Shown: one piece after another, positions 24,081 to 37,352 of the stretch
Layout: each line of letters begins with the position of its first letter
Numbering within the stretch: the first letter of the stretch is position 1
Source: Siphlonurus alternatus
Lineage: Eukaryota; Arthropoda; Insecta; Ephemeroptera; Siphlonuridae
Direction of reading: 5' to 3'
Length of the DNA stretch: 64,000 nucleotides
Assembly (NCBI GenBank): GCA_949825025.1
Contig: OX463778.1
Coordinates: forward strand, 52,640,364-52,704,363
Translations under genes and position numbers: made by a program
The notes under the pieces: model-generated
Told to the model about the DNA's origin: nothing
The model's input: only the letters and a program-made list of their open reading frames with translations
Database searches by the model: none

Positions 24081-24329
24081 AAAAGTTTTGAGGTTATTAT
24101 ATATACACAGCAAATCAGTTAATTTTTAAGACCAACTGTAAAATAGTGGTTTGGATTTAAGGTAAAATTTATTATATTTTCAAATTTAATTCGTCTATTA
24201 AACTAAAGCACAAATGACATAAATTATATAATATTACTGCTGTAAGGCCCTCACGATCGAGCAAGCAATATATACAAAACATGAACACCAGAACAGTTTA
24301 GAGGCTGCTAGCTATTAGGCTATTACATT

Positions 24330-24339
24330 GGGATTCCCC
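24330..24339. promoter_or_regulatory. NF-kappaB/Dorsal site GGGATTCCCC next to a GATA site
   Basis: GGGATTCCCC is followed at once by GATAG. Close pairing of kappaB and GATA sites is known from insect immune promoters. A weaker GGGCTTCCCC lies at 24,347-24,356. Confidence 0.5.
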
Positions 24340-26417
24340 GATAGAAGGGCTTCCCCATCCCACCATGGTTACCACATCAACTGAGCGACACTTGAAAGGA
24401 GGGGGGGGGGGGGGCCTTTTCCCCTGGCGGTTAGACAACCATTCTGACACACGTTTTGACGCAAGTCTTATACAGTTCAACAAATTTAACATTTTCATCC
24501 GGAAGAAAAATATTTCCTTCCGGTCTTCCGATATTAAGCTTCATCTCCAAAATTCGTATTTATCTATCGAAAAGGTTTCAGAAATGTTACATCACAAACA
24601 GAGGAAAGCTAGTATTATTCACTTCCGGTTTGGAATCTTTTATTTATAAGACTATAGCAGAAAGCAGGCGCTAAATTTGAAGTGTTGTCTGACCGCCAGA
24701 AAAGCGACCATCACCTTATATAGTAATAGTCTGGTATACTTGTTTTGATGCTAGCTTGGCGCCATTTGAAATTTATATAACTTTAGCTCGCGTTGTTGCA
24801 TGCAGCATACACATTTCAAAATACACCAAGTACACTTGAAGTGCTAGAATAAAAAATAAAATGGATGCATGCCATTTCAATTAGTCTCTGGTTTAAAAGA
24901 CTTGCCGGTGAGATGAGAGGCTAAGAAAACAGCTATTTTTATAAAACACAATTAATTATAAAGTAGACTAGCCGCTATTGCAATTAGTTAATTGTATTAG
25001 TCATTATTTTATTATAAACAGTATGTACTCGGTTTATCATGGTATACAAATAATTTAAATATCTAGGTAATAACAAATGGATACCCTGGGTCATTTTTAT
25101 TATATTTTTCAATAGAAGAGACCTCGAGTTATGGATTGTTAACTGTGACGTCATAGTCTTGTAAATATTTAACACGCAAGCATAGGGAAAAACATTGCAT
25201 TACTATGACGTCACAGCGTCTTCTAGATTTTGAGAGTAAAAAAAAGAAATTATAAAATTATAAATTTGCAATTAACGTTAACTGGTAGTCCTCTAATTTG
25301 CAATAAAAAAATTCCACGCAGTTAAGTAAATTTGGTGAAATTATCAAAGATTAAGCTTGTTAATGCAAGCTACGTGCCGGCGTGCATGCACGAGACTGGT
25401 TTCAAGTCCTACCAGATCGGATTTTCCAGCCGTATCAACCGGCATCTTCTTGCCTAGGGGGAAACAACGTTAATTTGTTTCCACAATATCAAGTTTCTAT
25501 AAATGCATTACAAACACATACCTCTCTGACATTGACCCAAACAAATATTGTAAATAAAATAGACTAAAAAATGTAGATTTGTTAATAATTGCCGCTTTTA
25601 GTTTCATCTAAAAGTTCATCGCATTTTTTATTTTATTACACATAGCATTTTTTTTTTTTTTTTTTTTTCATTTTTTAAAATTAGGCATTTGGTCACTTAC
25701 TTCGCGTTACAAAAATTGCATTTTTACCCTCCCTCCCTCCCCATATTTAGCAATATGCCTTTATATAGACCATATAAAAATCTGCATAAATTCAGTAGCA
25801 AATAATTAATATATTAAAGGTATTCAATTAAACCTACAATATGATTAATACGCATGCAGCGATATTCATGTTTTATATCGCGCGTGTATTATTATAAGGA
25901 TTATATTAATAAAGCACGCATACTCATATCATATATATATGCTCGAACAGCATTGTTAACTACAGTCACTTTTTTTTTTCAATTTAAAAAAATGAGAAAA
26001 AAATTTATAATCATAGAAACCTAAAATATTCAAAATTCAATATGTTTATTATAATTATTATAAAATTGAGTGAAAAATATCCTTAAATTTAATTTTAAGA
26101 GTGTCCTATTTAATCACAAGAATAAAACAAACATAATATTATTTTAATTTTATTTTTTACGCCACCTATATCGATGTTTTGATTAGTCTTGCAAGACTGT
26201 TACAAAAAGAGGTCTGCCAGGTATTAGCTAATGCCAACGTGATGAGTGTGCCGTCTATTTGAGTCAGCCGTCCAGGAATACTCGCCAAATGGTCCCTCAC
26301 GCTCGCTGTTCTAAATTCAAGCACGACCTATACTCGTCCCTTATAATAAAACAAGCAAATAAAAAAACATAGTCCAACCGTCCTTGCTTCAAAATAGACG
26401 GCTTATGGGAGGAGTTT

Positions 26418-26426
26418 GGGAATCCC
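26418..26426. promoter_or_regulatory. NF-kappaB/Dorsal site GGGAATCCC
   Basis: A perfect core inside a GC-richer segment (about 26,200-26,580), 3 kb beyond the cactus poly(A) region. Confidence 0.45.
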
Positions 26427-27383
26427 GCTGCTGAAAATCCAGACATTTTCAAGTCTGGCCAATTTGAGGCAAACAAAATTAAAAATAAAACAGTTTTTTT
26501 GCCTAATAATTTATAATTACGAGCTGATCGGCTGACACATTCCACCACGTAATAACTGCAGTGACCCTGGGAGAGAATGCGGAAGAAAATTATGCACTTT
26601 AATGAGGAAAATAATGCGTGTTCTTAATAATTAGGAAATACCTGATTGCTTCTTTTTAATAGAATTTTCAATGAAAATAATTATTTAATAGTGTCTTTAT
26701 GCTGGTATATAATCTAAGGTATATTACACAATTATATTTCGTGCAATTATAATTTATATAGAAATAAAATGCTAGTTTATAATGTGAGAATATTTATTTT
26801 CAAAATTGTATATATACAGAGCGCTATAATATTATATATTATATGAATTAAGCATTCTCTCTCTCTCTGATGTTTTATTTATAAATTTATATAATTTAAT
26901 GTTATCAAATAAGGATTTTTTTTAAAGAAATTTTAATAAAATTAATATTGCAAAATACAAAAGCGACACAAATAATTTCTGATAGAGCCTTATATTTTAT
27001 GGGAAAAGTACACGTTAAAACATAAATTATTATATCAGTTTACTTTGCAGCACGTCAAATTATCATCATCAGCATGCACGACGTCAACTTGACTTTCTTA
27101 TTGACACCTCGAGATTGATATCAACAAGCTTCACTCGCGACTCTAATAATATTTAACACTGAAAAAACAAAAATATTGTCACACTCAAAATTTCTTAAAT
27201 ACTATAATACACATGTTTGATTTTTAAATTATAGCTGCATGCGTGAAAAATTTATAAACATTTCAATAATACTCTCTCCCCTCCTTCCTTCCACTGAAAT
27301 TTTGGATTTAAGACACTCCCCCCCCCTTGAAATTTTTATTTGCTAACATTTGCCTACTAAAGAAAAAACTTGATTTTTACCGA

Positions 27384-27692
27384 ATGGAGTACTGACCTAA
27401 ATTTTTTTTATTGCAGAAAATGCTACCCTGATTTTTTTCAGATTTTTTAGAGCCATGCAGGAGACTATTTTTTTAAAAATTATTGAAAGTTATTTTTGTG
27501 ACGTCACGAGACGCCACTCCTTAAGAAAAAGATAGGACTTGCCGCCGCGTGACGTCACCAAAAGGACTTTCAATAATTTTTAAAAAATACTTCCTGGGCT
27601 CTAAAAAATCTGAAAAAAAAAAATCAGGGTAGCATAACTTTGCACGTTCTATCCATTTCTGCAATAAAAAAAAATTGAGGACAATACTCCAT
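27384..27692. mobile_element. ~320-bp foldback MITE with GTGACGTCAC motifs
   Basis: The ends ATGGAGTACTGACCT and ACAATACTCCAT are inverted repeats, and the arms include ATTATTGAAAGT and its complement. The non-palindromic centre holds GAGACGCCACTCCTTAAGAAA between two GTGACGTCAC-type sites. The left arm has lost the GGATAGAGGGTGCAAAG segment present in other copies. Confidence 0.85.
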
Positions 27693-28180
27693 TAGCATGC
27701 CTCGACGTTGATTAAAACTCAGGCAAATTGTACTTCAATGTTTTCAATCATTAGTTGCGGAGATAACGATCAACAAGGTGTCTTATTGTAAACACTCACT
27801 GATAACAACTGACGAACTGAATGTTTGTTAGACGATCATTGTTGCGAGATTACAATGACAATTACCCGCAATAATTCAATAACACCTCTTTAAACCGCTT
27901 GGCCGCAAGCATATTATTAGAAAATAGAAAACGTTATCAATTTGACAGTCTTATATCATTCATTTACAACACATACTGTCTGTATGAGTGCAACATTGTA
28001 TAGGCATATATGCAACTTATATAAACATAATATTTAAAACAAATATTCGGAAGATGTCAAAAATAGTTAAATAGTACAGTATATATATTATTATATTTTA
28101 GCATTCTCGTCTTACTATTATACCAAAGTAAGAACAATAATAATATGACATTCTAAAGCTGCAGCTATTTTAAAGTTTCA

Positions 28181-28503
28181 ATGGAGTATTGACCTCAAAT
28201 TTTTTTACTGCAGAAATGGATAGAGGGTGCAAAGTTATGCTACCCTGATTTTTTTTCAGATATTTTAGAGCCCGGAAACTATTTTTAAAAAAATATTGAA
28301 AGTTCTTTTTGTGACGACACGAGACGCCGCTCTTTAAGAAAAATATATAGGACTTGACGCCGCGTGACGTCACAAATAGGACTTTCAATAATTTTTTAAA
28401 AATACTTCCCGGGCTCTAAAAAATCGGAAAAAAAATCAGGGTAGCATAACTTTTCACCCTCTATCCATTTTTGCAATAAAAAAAATTGAGGACAATACTC
28501 CAT
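28181..28503. mobile_element. ~320-bp foldback MITE with GTGACGTCAC motifs
   Basis: Same family and same central orientation as the copy at 27,384, with both arms present (GGATAGAGGGTGCAAAG and its inverse). The left CRE-like site has mutated to GTGACGACAC. Confidence 0.88.
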
Positions 28504-30056
28504 TATTTGGTATACTGACATGCCAAGCGAGTAACAAAAATAATTTATAAGAATGTTGGACCTGAAGTTATATAGAAATATGATGTCTGGTCAAAAAGAA
28601 TTAATATAAACAATTACGTTATGATATACTCTGTCTTTTGCAAAAGTTTATGAAAAACTAGAATTTCTACACAAAATACTTTTAATGAGAAGTATAATGC
28701 TAACTAGCAGAAATATTCTGAACTAGACCAGTGTACGATCTCATAATAGACGCTAAGTAAGATTCTTGCTCAAGGCTCGGGGCAGTTATATTCGCCCAAG
28801 GCCCGCGAGCAAGGGTCCACTTTGGTATCCCTAACGTGCGTCATTCTGAAGACCTCAAAAAGGTCCCCAGTCATCATGCAAAGTGTCCTTTTCAATTTTT
28901 CCCTAGAAAACGATCTTGCGAGTGACTTGTTAATACGTAAAGTACGGAGAATAATTTAATTACATTTTCCTGGGAAACTATACAACTCAAGTTCATCGCA
29001 TCAGGTTTGCATCACGGTAAACGTGTTCAAGTACACGTATTACATATATATTTAACTGAAAAAAAAATACTAAATATACAAATATGTAAACAGTTAAAAA
29101 AAAAATTGAAGTCTCGACATCTTTTTGTATTATGGAAATTCCGTACTTTTTTTTAAAAAAAAACGAAGCTATATTTATCTTTTTAAAAAAAATGGCACAA
29201 AAAATTTATAATATAAAAGCAGAAATGTGGAGCGCAATGCCCCTCCGTCTGTCGGAATGGGGAGGTGTTATTTCGGTCCTCCGAGCTTATATTTACCGTC
29301 CGAGTCACGAGCGCAGCTGGTCGCGGGAATTCCCCGACGGTCTGCCGGCCTTATGAGGACGCGATGGTCTTGAGCACCCCCTGCACCCCCCAAGGGAATG
29401 TTGCTAGCAGGTGATCAACGTAACGTGCCGATGAAATCTCAGAGTGCCAATTAGCACCACAAAGTATCAATTTAGATTATCACTTTGTTTATAACCAACA
29501 TAATTTATTACCCTAAACAATGTTATTGCATATAATTTCAGATCATGTGATGGAGCCTCACATGCCTAGATATTAATTTTGTTGTGTTGTTCTATGATGT
29601 TAAATATGTTGAAAATAAAATTTAACCCAAGTTAGGGACTTTGCCGAAAACATGAAACTACTGTTAACGCAGTTCTGCATATTAAACGAGTACAAAGGAC
29701 CTACGTTCGACCTTACAAAATGAAATATAAATTATTGTTACGCGTTATTCAATTTATTCATCATAGCTTATATAATTATTTGTAAAGGTAATTAATTGTT
29801 TATTATCAAGCACTGTTTCATTACAAGAGTGTTTATAAAATTATAGAACGCTTCAAAACAAATATATGTGATGTGCTTCCTTTTTCCTCTACTATACAGT
29901 ACGTGTTTGTAATTAATAATGCAGTTGTAACATTGATTGTTTCATAATATTATGATAAGTATATGTAAAATATTGATGGACGTAAAAATTAAACTCCTGA
30001 ATAAATAAAATTTCCTTTCAGCGCGTCAACAAAAAATAGTATTTTTTTTTTTAGCT
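28504..30056. other. Intergenic DNA with two GC-rich islands
   Basis: No gene recognised. A GC-richer block at 28,740-28,890 is unexplained; the one at 29,230-29,430 contains a kappaB site. Confidence 0.45.
29231..29430. promoter_or_regulatory. GC-rich island with kappaB site GGGAATTCCCC and E-boxes
   Basis: The kappaB site at 29,325-29,335 is a perfect palindrome plus one C. CAGCTG lies about 10 bp upstream and CAGGTG about 75 bp downstream, E-box types used by Twist/Snail-class factors. Composition is strikingly GC-rich against the flanks. No coding frame fits. An enhancer is inferred. Confidence 0.5.
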
Positions 30057-30300
30057 TCTCAACTGAACCCTATTATAGGGTACTGGCCACAATTAAGTGA
30101 CTGAATTTAACCTCCCGGCTCTTCTTAGACCCTACTTTTGTGGGTCCCTTCCAAACCGGGGCGGCCATGGCCTATAAGCAATCCATCCCAGCATTTGCCT
30201 GGTTGTAACTGAGGAAACCATGGAAACCTCAGTCAGGATGGTCGGCAATTGATGGAGGATGCCATCAATCACCTTCCGGATGCACGAGTGGGTGTTCTTT
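30057..30300 (+). mobile_element. SINE-like repeat sharing the central domain of the 5S SINE
   Basis: Positions about 30,208-30,250 (ACTGAGGAAACCATGGAAAC followed by CTCAGTCAGGATGG) match, in reverse orientation, the central block of the SINE at 11,041. The rest of the element differs, so the block is a module shared between distinct retroposons. Confidence 0.55.
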
Positions 30301-30469
30301 AGCATTTTTACTACGGATATATTATATTGAATGAATGTTGTATAAATTGCAAGTTATAATATTGCAATGAGTAATTTGCAAACAATGTAGTACACAATAA
30401 AAGAAATATTTATAATTTATGCGTTTTTTTTATATGTGGAGTGAAATTACGTATTTGAACGTGAGGCAA

Positions 30470-30620
30470 CGATGAGGGATTTAGTCATTTGCGCGCATGG
30501 CAAGAGGCCAAGTGCTGCTCTAATAGAACATTGTTGTCGGGGGAGCATTCTCATTGTGCGAGTCACTCGGTGCGAGCCAGCTGTGTTTCCAATCTTCGCC
30601 GCGCACCTGTACTATTTCGG
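30470..30620. promoter_or_regulatory. GC-rich island without kappaB site
   Basis: A sharp GC-rich patch containing CAGCTG and CACCTG E-boxes and GGCGCC, but no kappaB motif. Open frames in it have no recognisable homology. Possibly regulatory. Confidence 0.25.
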
Positions 30621-31879
30621 CGCCACCATAGCCAAAAAAATATATATATTATTTTTAATTTTTTAATTGATTTTTAATACTAATGTATTTTTACATATTT
30701 TATTATTTAATGTTAATTTTTTTTATTAACGTTCCCTGTATGCCATGCACACTACATGATACATATGAATTAACATATCACATTTTTTTTATTAAAATTT
30801 GAGTGCAGTATATTATTTTCTATATAATAATAATAACTTTTTTTTTTTCATATTTCTCAATTTGCTGTTTCATTTAATAACGTTATAAAAAAAATATATC
30901 GTCATAATATTAAAAAATGAGATGTTGTTTTATTTGTATATATATGAAGATGATTTGACAATTTTTATGTAAAATAATAAGAGTGAAAAAGAAAGCACGA
31001 ATAAAACAACTTGTTTTCTCTATATATTATATACGAGAAAACTTATGGAGAGAAAATTTCCCTACTTGTAACCATGTATTTAAAATATACATAATTCTAT
31101 ACAACATGAAGATATTTTTATTGTTTTATAAATTTCAAGCAAAAATTATATTTTTTAATTTCATTTAGAATTTTAGTGACAGGGAAGAAAAATGTATATT
31201 TTTGACTTCTTTTGTCAGGAATAACAAAAAAAAATTTATACACTATATCATGACAAGTAAATCACGGGGTTACATTTCATCAGATCTAAGCTGTTATCGT
31301 CTTATCAGTACATTGACAACGCTCGTAATCATTTTGGTTTGGTGGAGTGTTTGGACCTGTTAACGCGTCTATAATTCTATTATAATAGACGATTCTTCGC
31401 TAAATGAATTAATATTATGATTATGGTTTTGCTCCCACAGATTTTAATTATATTACATGTTCAGGAACTTTCTTTCTCCAACAATTTTATCTTCAACATC
31501 CTTAAAACATGATAAACAAAATTAGGACGAGAAATTAGAAAAGTGTGAAGTTTTACAGAAATTGTTAACAATATTTGTTTATTGTGTTTGGCTAAAATAA
31601 ACATGCTCACATAAATATATAGCAAATAGCATAAAATATTTTTATACATTTTTTTATATAGTGTATTTTACACAATTATAATCTTATGTTTAGTTTATGT
31701 TTATGTTTTAACATGATACAATTATTATATATTATATATATATACGTACCATGCTAATTATCTGCAAATAAAATACAATTAATATTAATAGTATAAATTT
31801 ACTTAAAATTATTTGTGTAAACCTATATATATGTTAATTTTAGGTAATTTTAATTAGATTTAAGTATACCTGTTATGTA

Positions 31880-31960
31880 TGATTTATGTAACAACTCTGA
31901 CGTGATCTATGCTGTAAAGCCAACGATCGAAATAAAATTATTATTATTATTATTAATTAT
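31880..31960 (+). mobile_element. 3' tail of a LINE-like retroposon
   Basis: GACGTGATCTATGCTGTAAA and then GAAATAAAATTATTATTATT end in an (ATT)n run, as in the 3' ends of many non-LTR elements. No coding part is visible upstream. Confidence 0.35.
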
Positions 31961-32530
31961 ATTTTAAAAAAATTGTTTTGTATTACACTTTAAATATAAA
32001 TACATACTTGTATATCTTAAATTTAATACTATACTTTTAAACATATAATATGTTGTGTCTATAAAAGATGAGTCGTTTTAATTATTATTATTTCTTTAAA
32101 GTTTTACTTAACACTTTATTAAATGAAAAAGGTGATAACTTTTTTTAGAATATCTTAATATTATACCCATATTACCGATGGACCATCAGAAACCTCTGTG
32201 TTAGTCAATTTTCAGTCCGTTTCCTGAAATTTAATTCTATAGATCCACGCAGATAAATCTCTGATGAGCTCTGTTATAAGTATGTACGTCAGTATATAAA
32301 TTATATCATAATTATAACAATACTAGTCTATTGGGCAAACCTGTTACTGTATAATATTCTGAGTAAAAATTATCCTTACGCACTTGCTTGCTATTTCAGT
32401 ATAAACACATGACTCTGTAATGATGAAAGGAGAATACAATTCTATGTCATTCTATATTTAATTAATTATTTTTAAGTATACGGAAACATTCTTCAAATAA
32501 CAGAACGGTCCATTAATATAGTTTGAAAGA

Positions 32531-32760
32531 GGGAAAATCCTATATATTGCAGTCTGGTACAAACCCAGCACGTGTATTTAGGCGCCATCAAAAGATGACT
32601 TCCCCATATGGATAGTCCGGAAATAACAACTACTGGGTTCAAAGTTTGAGGGAATTTCTGCGAAGATGTGAGTCAAAATGAGGCTCAAAATTTCCCGAGG
32701 CAGCAAACGTGTGGTAAGAAAAAGAGACTTCTGTTGTTGCGTCGTCATGCACGAGGATTT
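32531..32760. promoter_or_regulatory. GC-richer block with Dorsal-like sites
   Basis: GGGAAAATCC at 32,531-32,540 and GGGAATTTCT at 32,650-32,659 (one base from GGGAATTTCC) lie in a block with CACGTG. These are weaker than the exact sites listed elsewhere. Confidence 0.25.
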
Positions 32761-33015
32761 TTTAGTTTCGACATAACTCAGGAAGTGTCACAAAATATCC
32801 GCTACATACCAAACATAATAATTAATTTCGTAATTTTAATCAAGTAACTCATGATTGATGCATGCAGTAATTTCTAATATATCATTTTTATATTCTAATA
32901 TAATTATATTATTAATTTCATCTCTTTCTTTTATCTATCATATTTCATCATAGAATATTAAATATGTATTCTAAATACATAATATATATTAAATTTAATA
33001 TATATTTAATATATA

Positions 33016-33062
33016 TATTTAAATTTAAATTTAAATTTAAATTTAAATTTGAATTTGAATTT
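33016..33062. repeat. (AAATTT)n / (GAATTT)n simple repeat
   Basis: Hexanucleotide repetition of AAATTT changing into GAATTT. Confidence 0.9.
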
Positions 33063-33488
33063 ATAATATGAACGAGTATATAATTATAAAAAATATCAGC
33101 AATAAGGTTTTATAAATAGACGTAATTGCAGTAAATTAGAGCAGAACTGTCGTAAAATAAATGAAACTCCCTTATAAAAAAAAAATCATTGGTTTGTTAT
33201 GTTCTAGAAATAGCTGCTTAGTTAAGTCCTGTTATAGTTATATCTTACTGTTTTTTTTATAAGAGTGGGGGAGTTTATTTATAAAGTGTTCCTCTAATTA
33301 AACTTGGCATTGATTGCAGCACTTCTATTTACATCTAACTTTCTCATTTTAAATTATATTTTTTTAGATTTCTTCTCCAGACAGTTTGGAATGTGTTGCA
33401 AGTAATTTGTCATTGCAGCCACTGTACAGATCACATAATAATATAGAGAGACAGGCAAACGATGCGGCCACGGTTGGCATGGCGGCTT

Positions 33489-33498
33489 GGGGATTCCC
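33489..33498. promoter_or_regulatory. NF-kappaB/Dorsal site GGGGATTCCC
   Basis: A perfect site in a small GC-rich island (about 33,460-33,510). It is followed by GAGC, as at 18,108. Confidence 0.5.
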
Positions 33499-35305
33499 GA
33501 GCTTGCTTAACTTGTAATGTATGAAATTTTCTCTCTTTACAGTACCAATGTTAACTGGTATGTTAGAAATTATTATAGTTATATTGAATAAATTATCTAT
33601 GTGATGGACAACCGCATTTTTTTAGCTTAAACGGTTTTACATAATTATATGTATTTTTTTTTTTTTTAAATAACATAATCATGCGTTAATTCTCATAAAA
33701 AATACAAATCTTTGATAATTTGTAGACATAAAAAAAAAGTACATAAATTTTCTAAACAGTAATTAAAATGATTTTATTATATATTTTTTTTTTATTTCGC
33801 TTAATATTTACATGATATTGTACCATCCAGGGTTTAAAATAACCCTGTCGGCTGCTACGTTTAATTACATAAAGGTCTTCAAAATCTTGTTATTAAAGGT
33901 ACCTATTGGAAACAAAAACAAATATTTTCATGTTATTAATACACAATTATACATAGTTTAGAAAATTTATCTCATATCTGTTCATCTTGATATTTCTGCA
34001 GTTAAGTGTAATTGCACTTATTGCAGATACATACTTTTATGGCATTCTTAATCATCTGATCAAATGATTTCTGCAAAGAATGTAATATATTTATTTATTT
34101 ATATTATCATAATATTATAATGGTGAATTAATGCATGTCATATCAATTAGACTCTCCCTAATTTGAAAGTCTCTATATAATATATATTAGTTATGTTTTA
34201 TGGTGCAACATGATTAAATCGTGAGTTCGCCATAAACACGATTTATCTAACTCTAATTTAAGACAAGATACTCGAGAGAACTGATAATTATAATCTTTTA
34301 AATCTGATTTTTTTTTACAAACATTATAAAATTAATTAAAATTGTTTGAAATGTGATAAAACCGTTACAGCAATACAAAATTCAAATACATTTTGTAATA
34401 TATTATAATTATATATATTTTATTAATGACAATAATCAACAGTGATGCGAAAGAAATTTTACATTCATATATAACTTTCTTTAGTTTAATTGATATGGGT
34501 GATCCCCAGCGCTCAGTTCTACATGAAATGGGGGGTTGAGTATGAATATTAAGTTTGGGGCGTTATAAGAGGGAGACACCTCTTCATGTATTTTTATTAA
34601 GGGGGGGGGGGCAGCATCTTTTTCATCCTTCCCACTTGAATTCACCCTTGCCTTTGATAACTCATCCAAGAACCAAGAAGGTTGGAACTATTTGGAGAAA
34701 AGTTTGCAAAAAGTATAACTGTGAAACTTCATCCTATCACTTAATGTATGAAAAAATGGAATACATGTTTGTACTTCGTTAGTTAGCGTCCTATGTTGGA
34801 TTGTAACTTGTTATCATTCGTGTCGGAGGAAGTGCCAGCAGTAGAGATCGCTCAAAGGTCAATGACATATATGTAAAAATAAAAAATAACATATTTTAAC
34901 TATGTCATATTTTAGTTATTATGAAACAGCTGGCTCAAAAACAGACAAAAGTTTGCGACAAAAGTTACTTCCGATGTTTACAGAGATAACAAAAAATAGC
35001 TCTTTTATGGTTTTGCATCATCCGGTATCTGGTATATTAGTCGCATAACGTTTTGTAATGTTAACAATTCTGGTCTTTTGTGCGATTAAAATGGAGTGTG
35101 TAGTCTTTTGTATAGCTAATGTTATTAATATTGTTAATGACTTTCAACATTTAATAACTTGTAAATATTCTAAATTTCATACAGCTGAACCAACCTGTAT
35201 TTGCAAACTATGCAATCAGACTTGCAGTCAATATCACTCAAGAACATTACTTGTCCTGCTAGAACAAACTCAATTAATGATTATAACAAGGGAGATTACT
35301 TGACT

Positions 35306-35308
<3 letters not shown>

Positions 35309-35352
<44 letters not shown>
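35309..35352. repeat. (TA)n microsatellite
   Basis: About 22 uninterrupted TA units. Confidence 0.95.
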
Positions 35353-35355
<3 letters not shown>

Positions 35356-35439
35356 CTTTGACAATGTATAATTAGTGCCTTACATTTTGATTATTATTAT
35401 GTATCATATTTTTCTCTTTTTTTTTATGTGTGTGTAGTG

Positions 35440-35515
35440 TTGTCTGTTTTATTATATTTAGTGCCTTGGTTCTGTAACTGTTGCTGAATAAATAACAATT
35501 TGAATTTGAATATAT
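35440..35515 (+). mobile_element. 3' tail of a LINE-like retroposon
   Basis: TTGCTGAATAAATAACAATT followed by GAATTTGAA repeats resembles the 3' terminus of arthropod non-LTR elements. No coding part was recognised. Confidence 0.3.
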
Positions 35516-36393
35516 ATTATACATATATTATATTATATTGTATTTATATATTCTTTTAGTTTCAGTTGCTTCTATTATAATAACTATACACGTCTGATAA
35601 ATTTTTGTGTTATCTACTTATTTATGTTTAATTATTTATTCTATGTTCTATGTATAATTTAACATTTATACACATTTTGTGTTTAATAAACAAGTACTGT
35701 TGATTATTTTAGTTTAGTTACAATTTACAGCATGTTTGTCGAAGATGTTTTTTTTTTTAGCTGCGTCTGTCGTACGTACATATATTTATGAATGACGTAA
35801 ACTTAAATAACATTACTATTGTAGTGTTGCAAAAAATTGCTGATACTCTATAAAAATATGATTAGATCCACTACATGATACAATAAAATTCCAAATAATA
35901 ATTTCAATGTTATCTTTTGTAAAATTTATTGACTTTAAAGATAAAAATTTAAAAATTAATCTGGAAAACCCAGCAAGCTGTTGAAATGTTCCACTGAAAC
36001 TTTATATAAATAACTGAACAAGTGAGCCATCTCTGAACACGCAAAAGCCTATACTTCCTGTTGGATAACCCATCATGTAAAGTGCAGCCACGTGGCGCCT
36101 TCGCGTGTTAACCAGATAACAAGGGCATTTCAGTGAGTAACGTCGTCTATAGATTTTATTAAAACTATGAAAAAAACCCATGCGTAAGTATATGCACGCA
36201 CAAAAATTATCATAATTATAATTATATTTTAAAGATGACTTAAATATTAACATCTACAGAACGAAAAAACATCGCGCAGTGAAAGTTTTTAGCAGATTTT
36301 AGTAAAATATACTTGAGAGAGAAACTTTCTTGTAGATCTGCGAGAGAGTCCCTCTGAACGTTTGAGAAAAAGAGAGAGGGGCTCCCCCACTCC

Positions 36394-36403
36394 GGGAATC
36401 CCC
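36394..36403. promoter_or_regulatory. NF-kappaB/Dorsal site GGGAATCCCC
   Basis: A perfect site in an island (36,340-36,430), followed within 15 bp by a CACCTG E-box and about 40 bp later by a TATA-like CTATAAATA. The layout could be a promoter, but no gene follows in either direction. Confidence 0.5.
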
Positions 36404-36989
36404 GACGTTCACCTGTAAACATTCAGCCTCGTGGGCGACCTATAAATACATCCATCCTTGGAAGTCGTTGATTAAAAATTCCCTCGTCGCTACAAAACTT
36501 GGCAGCACTCTCCAAATATGTGAGATTTTTTTTTTTTAAAGATTATCGGCACCAACATCTGGTCAACCATGTTGGAAATGTAGACTGTAAGGTATGCAAC
36601 CAGATGCACAGATGGGTGTTAGAAATTACCTATATGGCTAGGAATTTACAGATAAAGGGGGATTTTTTTTTTTTATTTGAAAGAATGTGCTAAATTAAAA
36701 TTTAATTTTCTGTATTAATATTTTTACGATATATCTTCTGTTATAATTTATTATAATAATTTTAATAACACTTTATGCCGAGAGTCTATAAAACGTTGTA
36801 TAATATGAAAAATTATGTAATTTCTGAATTGGTGCTTCTTTTTTATAGTACAAGAAAAAATTAATGTAAGATAATTACGTATAAGAGAGAAAACTTGGAA
36901 TATTTTATTGTTTTAATTTTTTAACTTAAATAATTTGCTATACACATATAATTATATATTAATATATATGTACATATATATGAGTTTAG

Positions 36990-37170
36990 TATAATATGTT
37001 ATTTAGAGATCTGCTGATAATGAATCAAGAACTTATTTTCCTTTAAAAAATTTCTTTAATGCATCCAAAAAAACGATTTTGAGTTTTTTTTTTTTTACAC
37101 AGGTTTGGATAGGACGGTGGGAACACCACAAAATCAGCTGACTTGAAGCCTCTATTAACAAAAGCTGTGT
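36990..37170 (+). repeat. Dispersed repeat, copy 1
   Basis: CTGATAATGAATCAAGAACT, ACTTATTTTCCT and GACGGTGGGAACACCA match the copy at 38,870-39,160 over more than 150 bp. A third partial relative is at 55,270-55,440. Class unknown. Confidence 0.65.
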
Positions 37171-37352
37171 ATTATATTTTTTGATTTTTGTCTTCAGAGT
37201 CCAGACTTAAACTTTTTTAAAGAAATATATCATGGCATTTTAATTTAATTTTATAATTTCAAATACAGAATTTAAACTCAATATTATTATTATAGTGACT
37301 CTATCATTATCAAATTGACCAAAGCGATCACTATTACCCTTTCATAGGAAAC

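Larger units (their letters stand above)
24081..27383. other. Intergenic DNA downstream of cactus
   Basis: No gene recognised. Contains two kappaB islands (24,330 and 26,418), a G-homopolymer (about 24,401-24,413) and long T runs. Confidence 0.5.
30301..36989. other. Intergenic DNA, no host gene seen
   Basis: Very AT-rich. Contains regulatory-looking GC islands (30,470-30,620; 32,530-32,760; 33,460-33,520; 36,340-36,430), LINE-type 3' tails and simple repeats, but no convincing exon. Confidence 0.5.

Noticed and set aside
35058..35303. 81-residue frame with CxxC pairs, possible zinc-binding exon
   Set aside because: Spacing fits no known finger, and the region ends in a LINE-like tail and a TA microsatellite.
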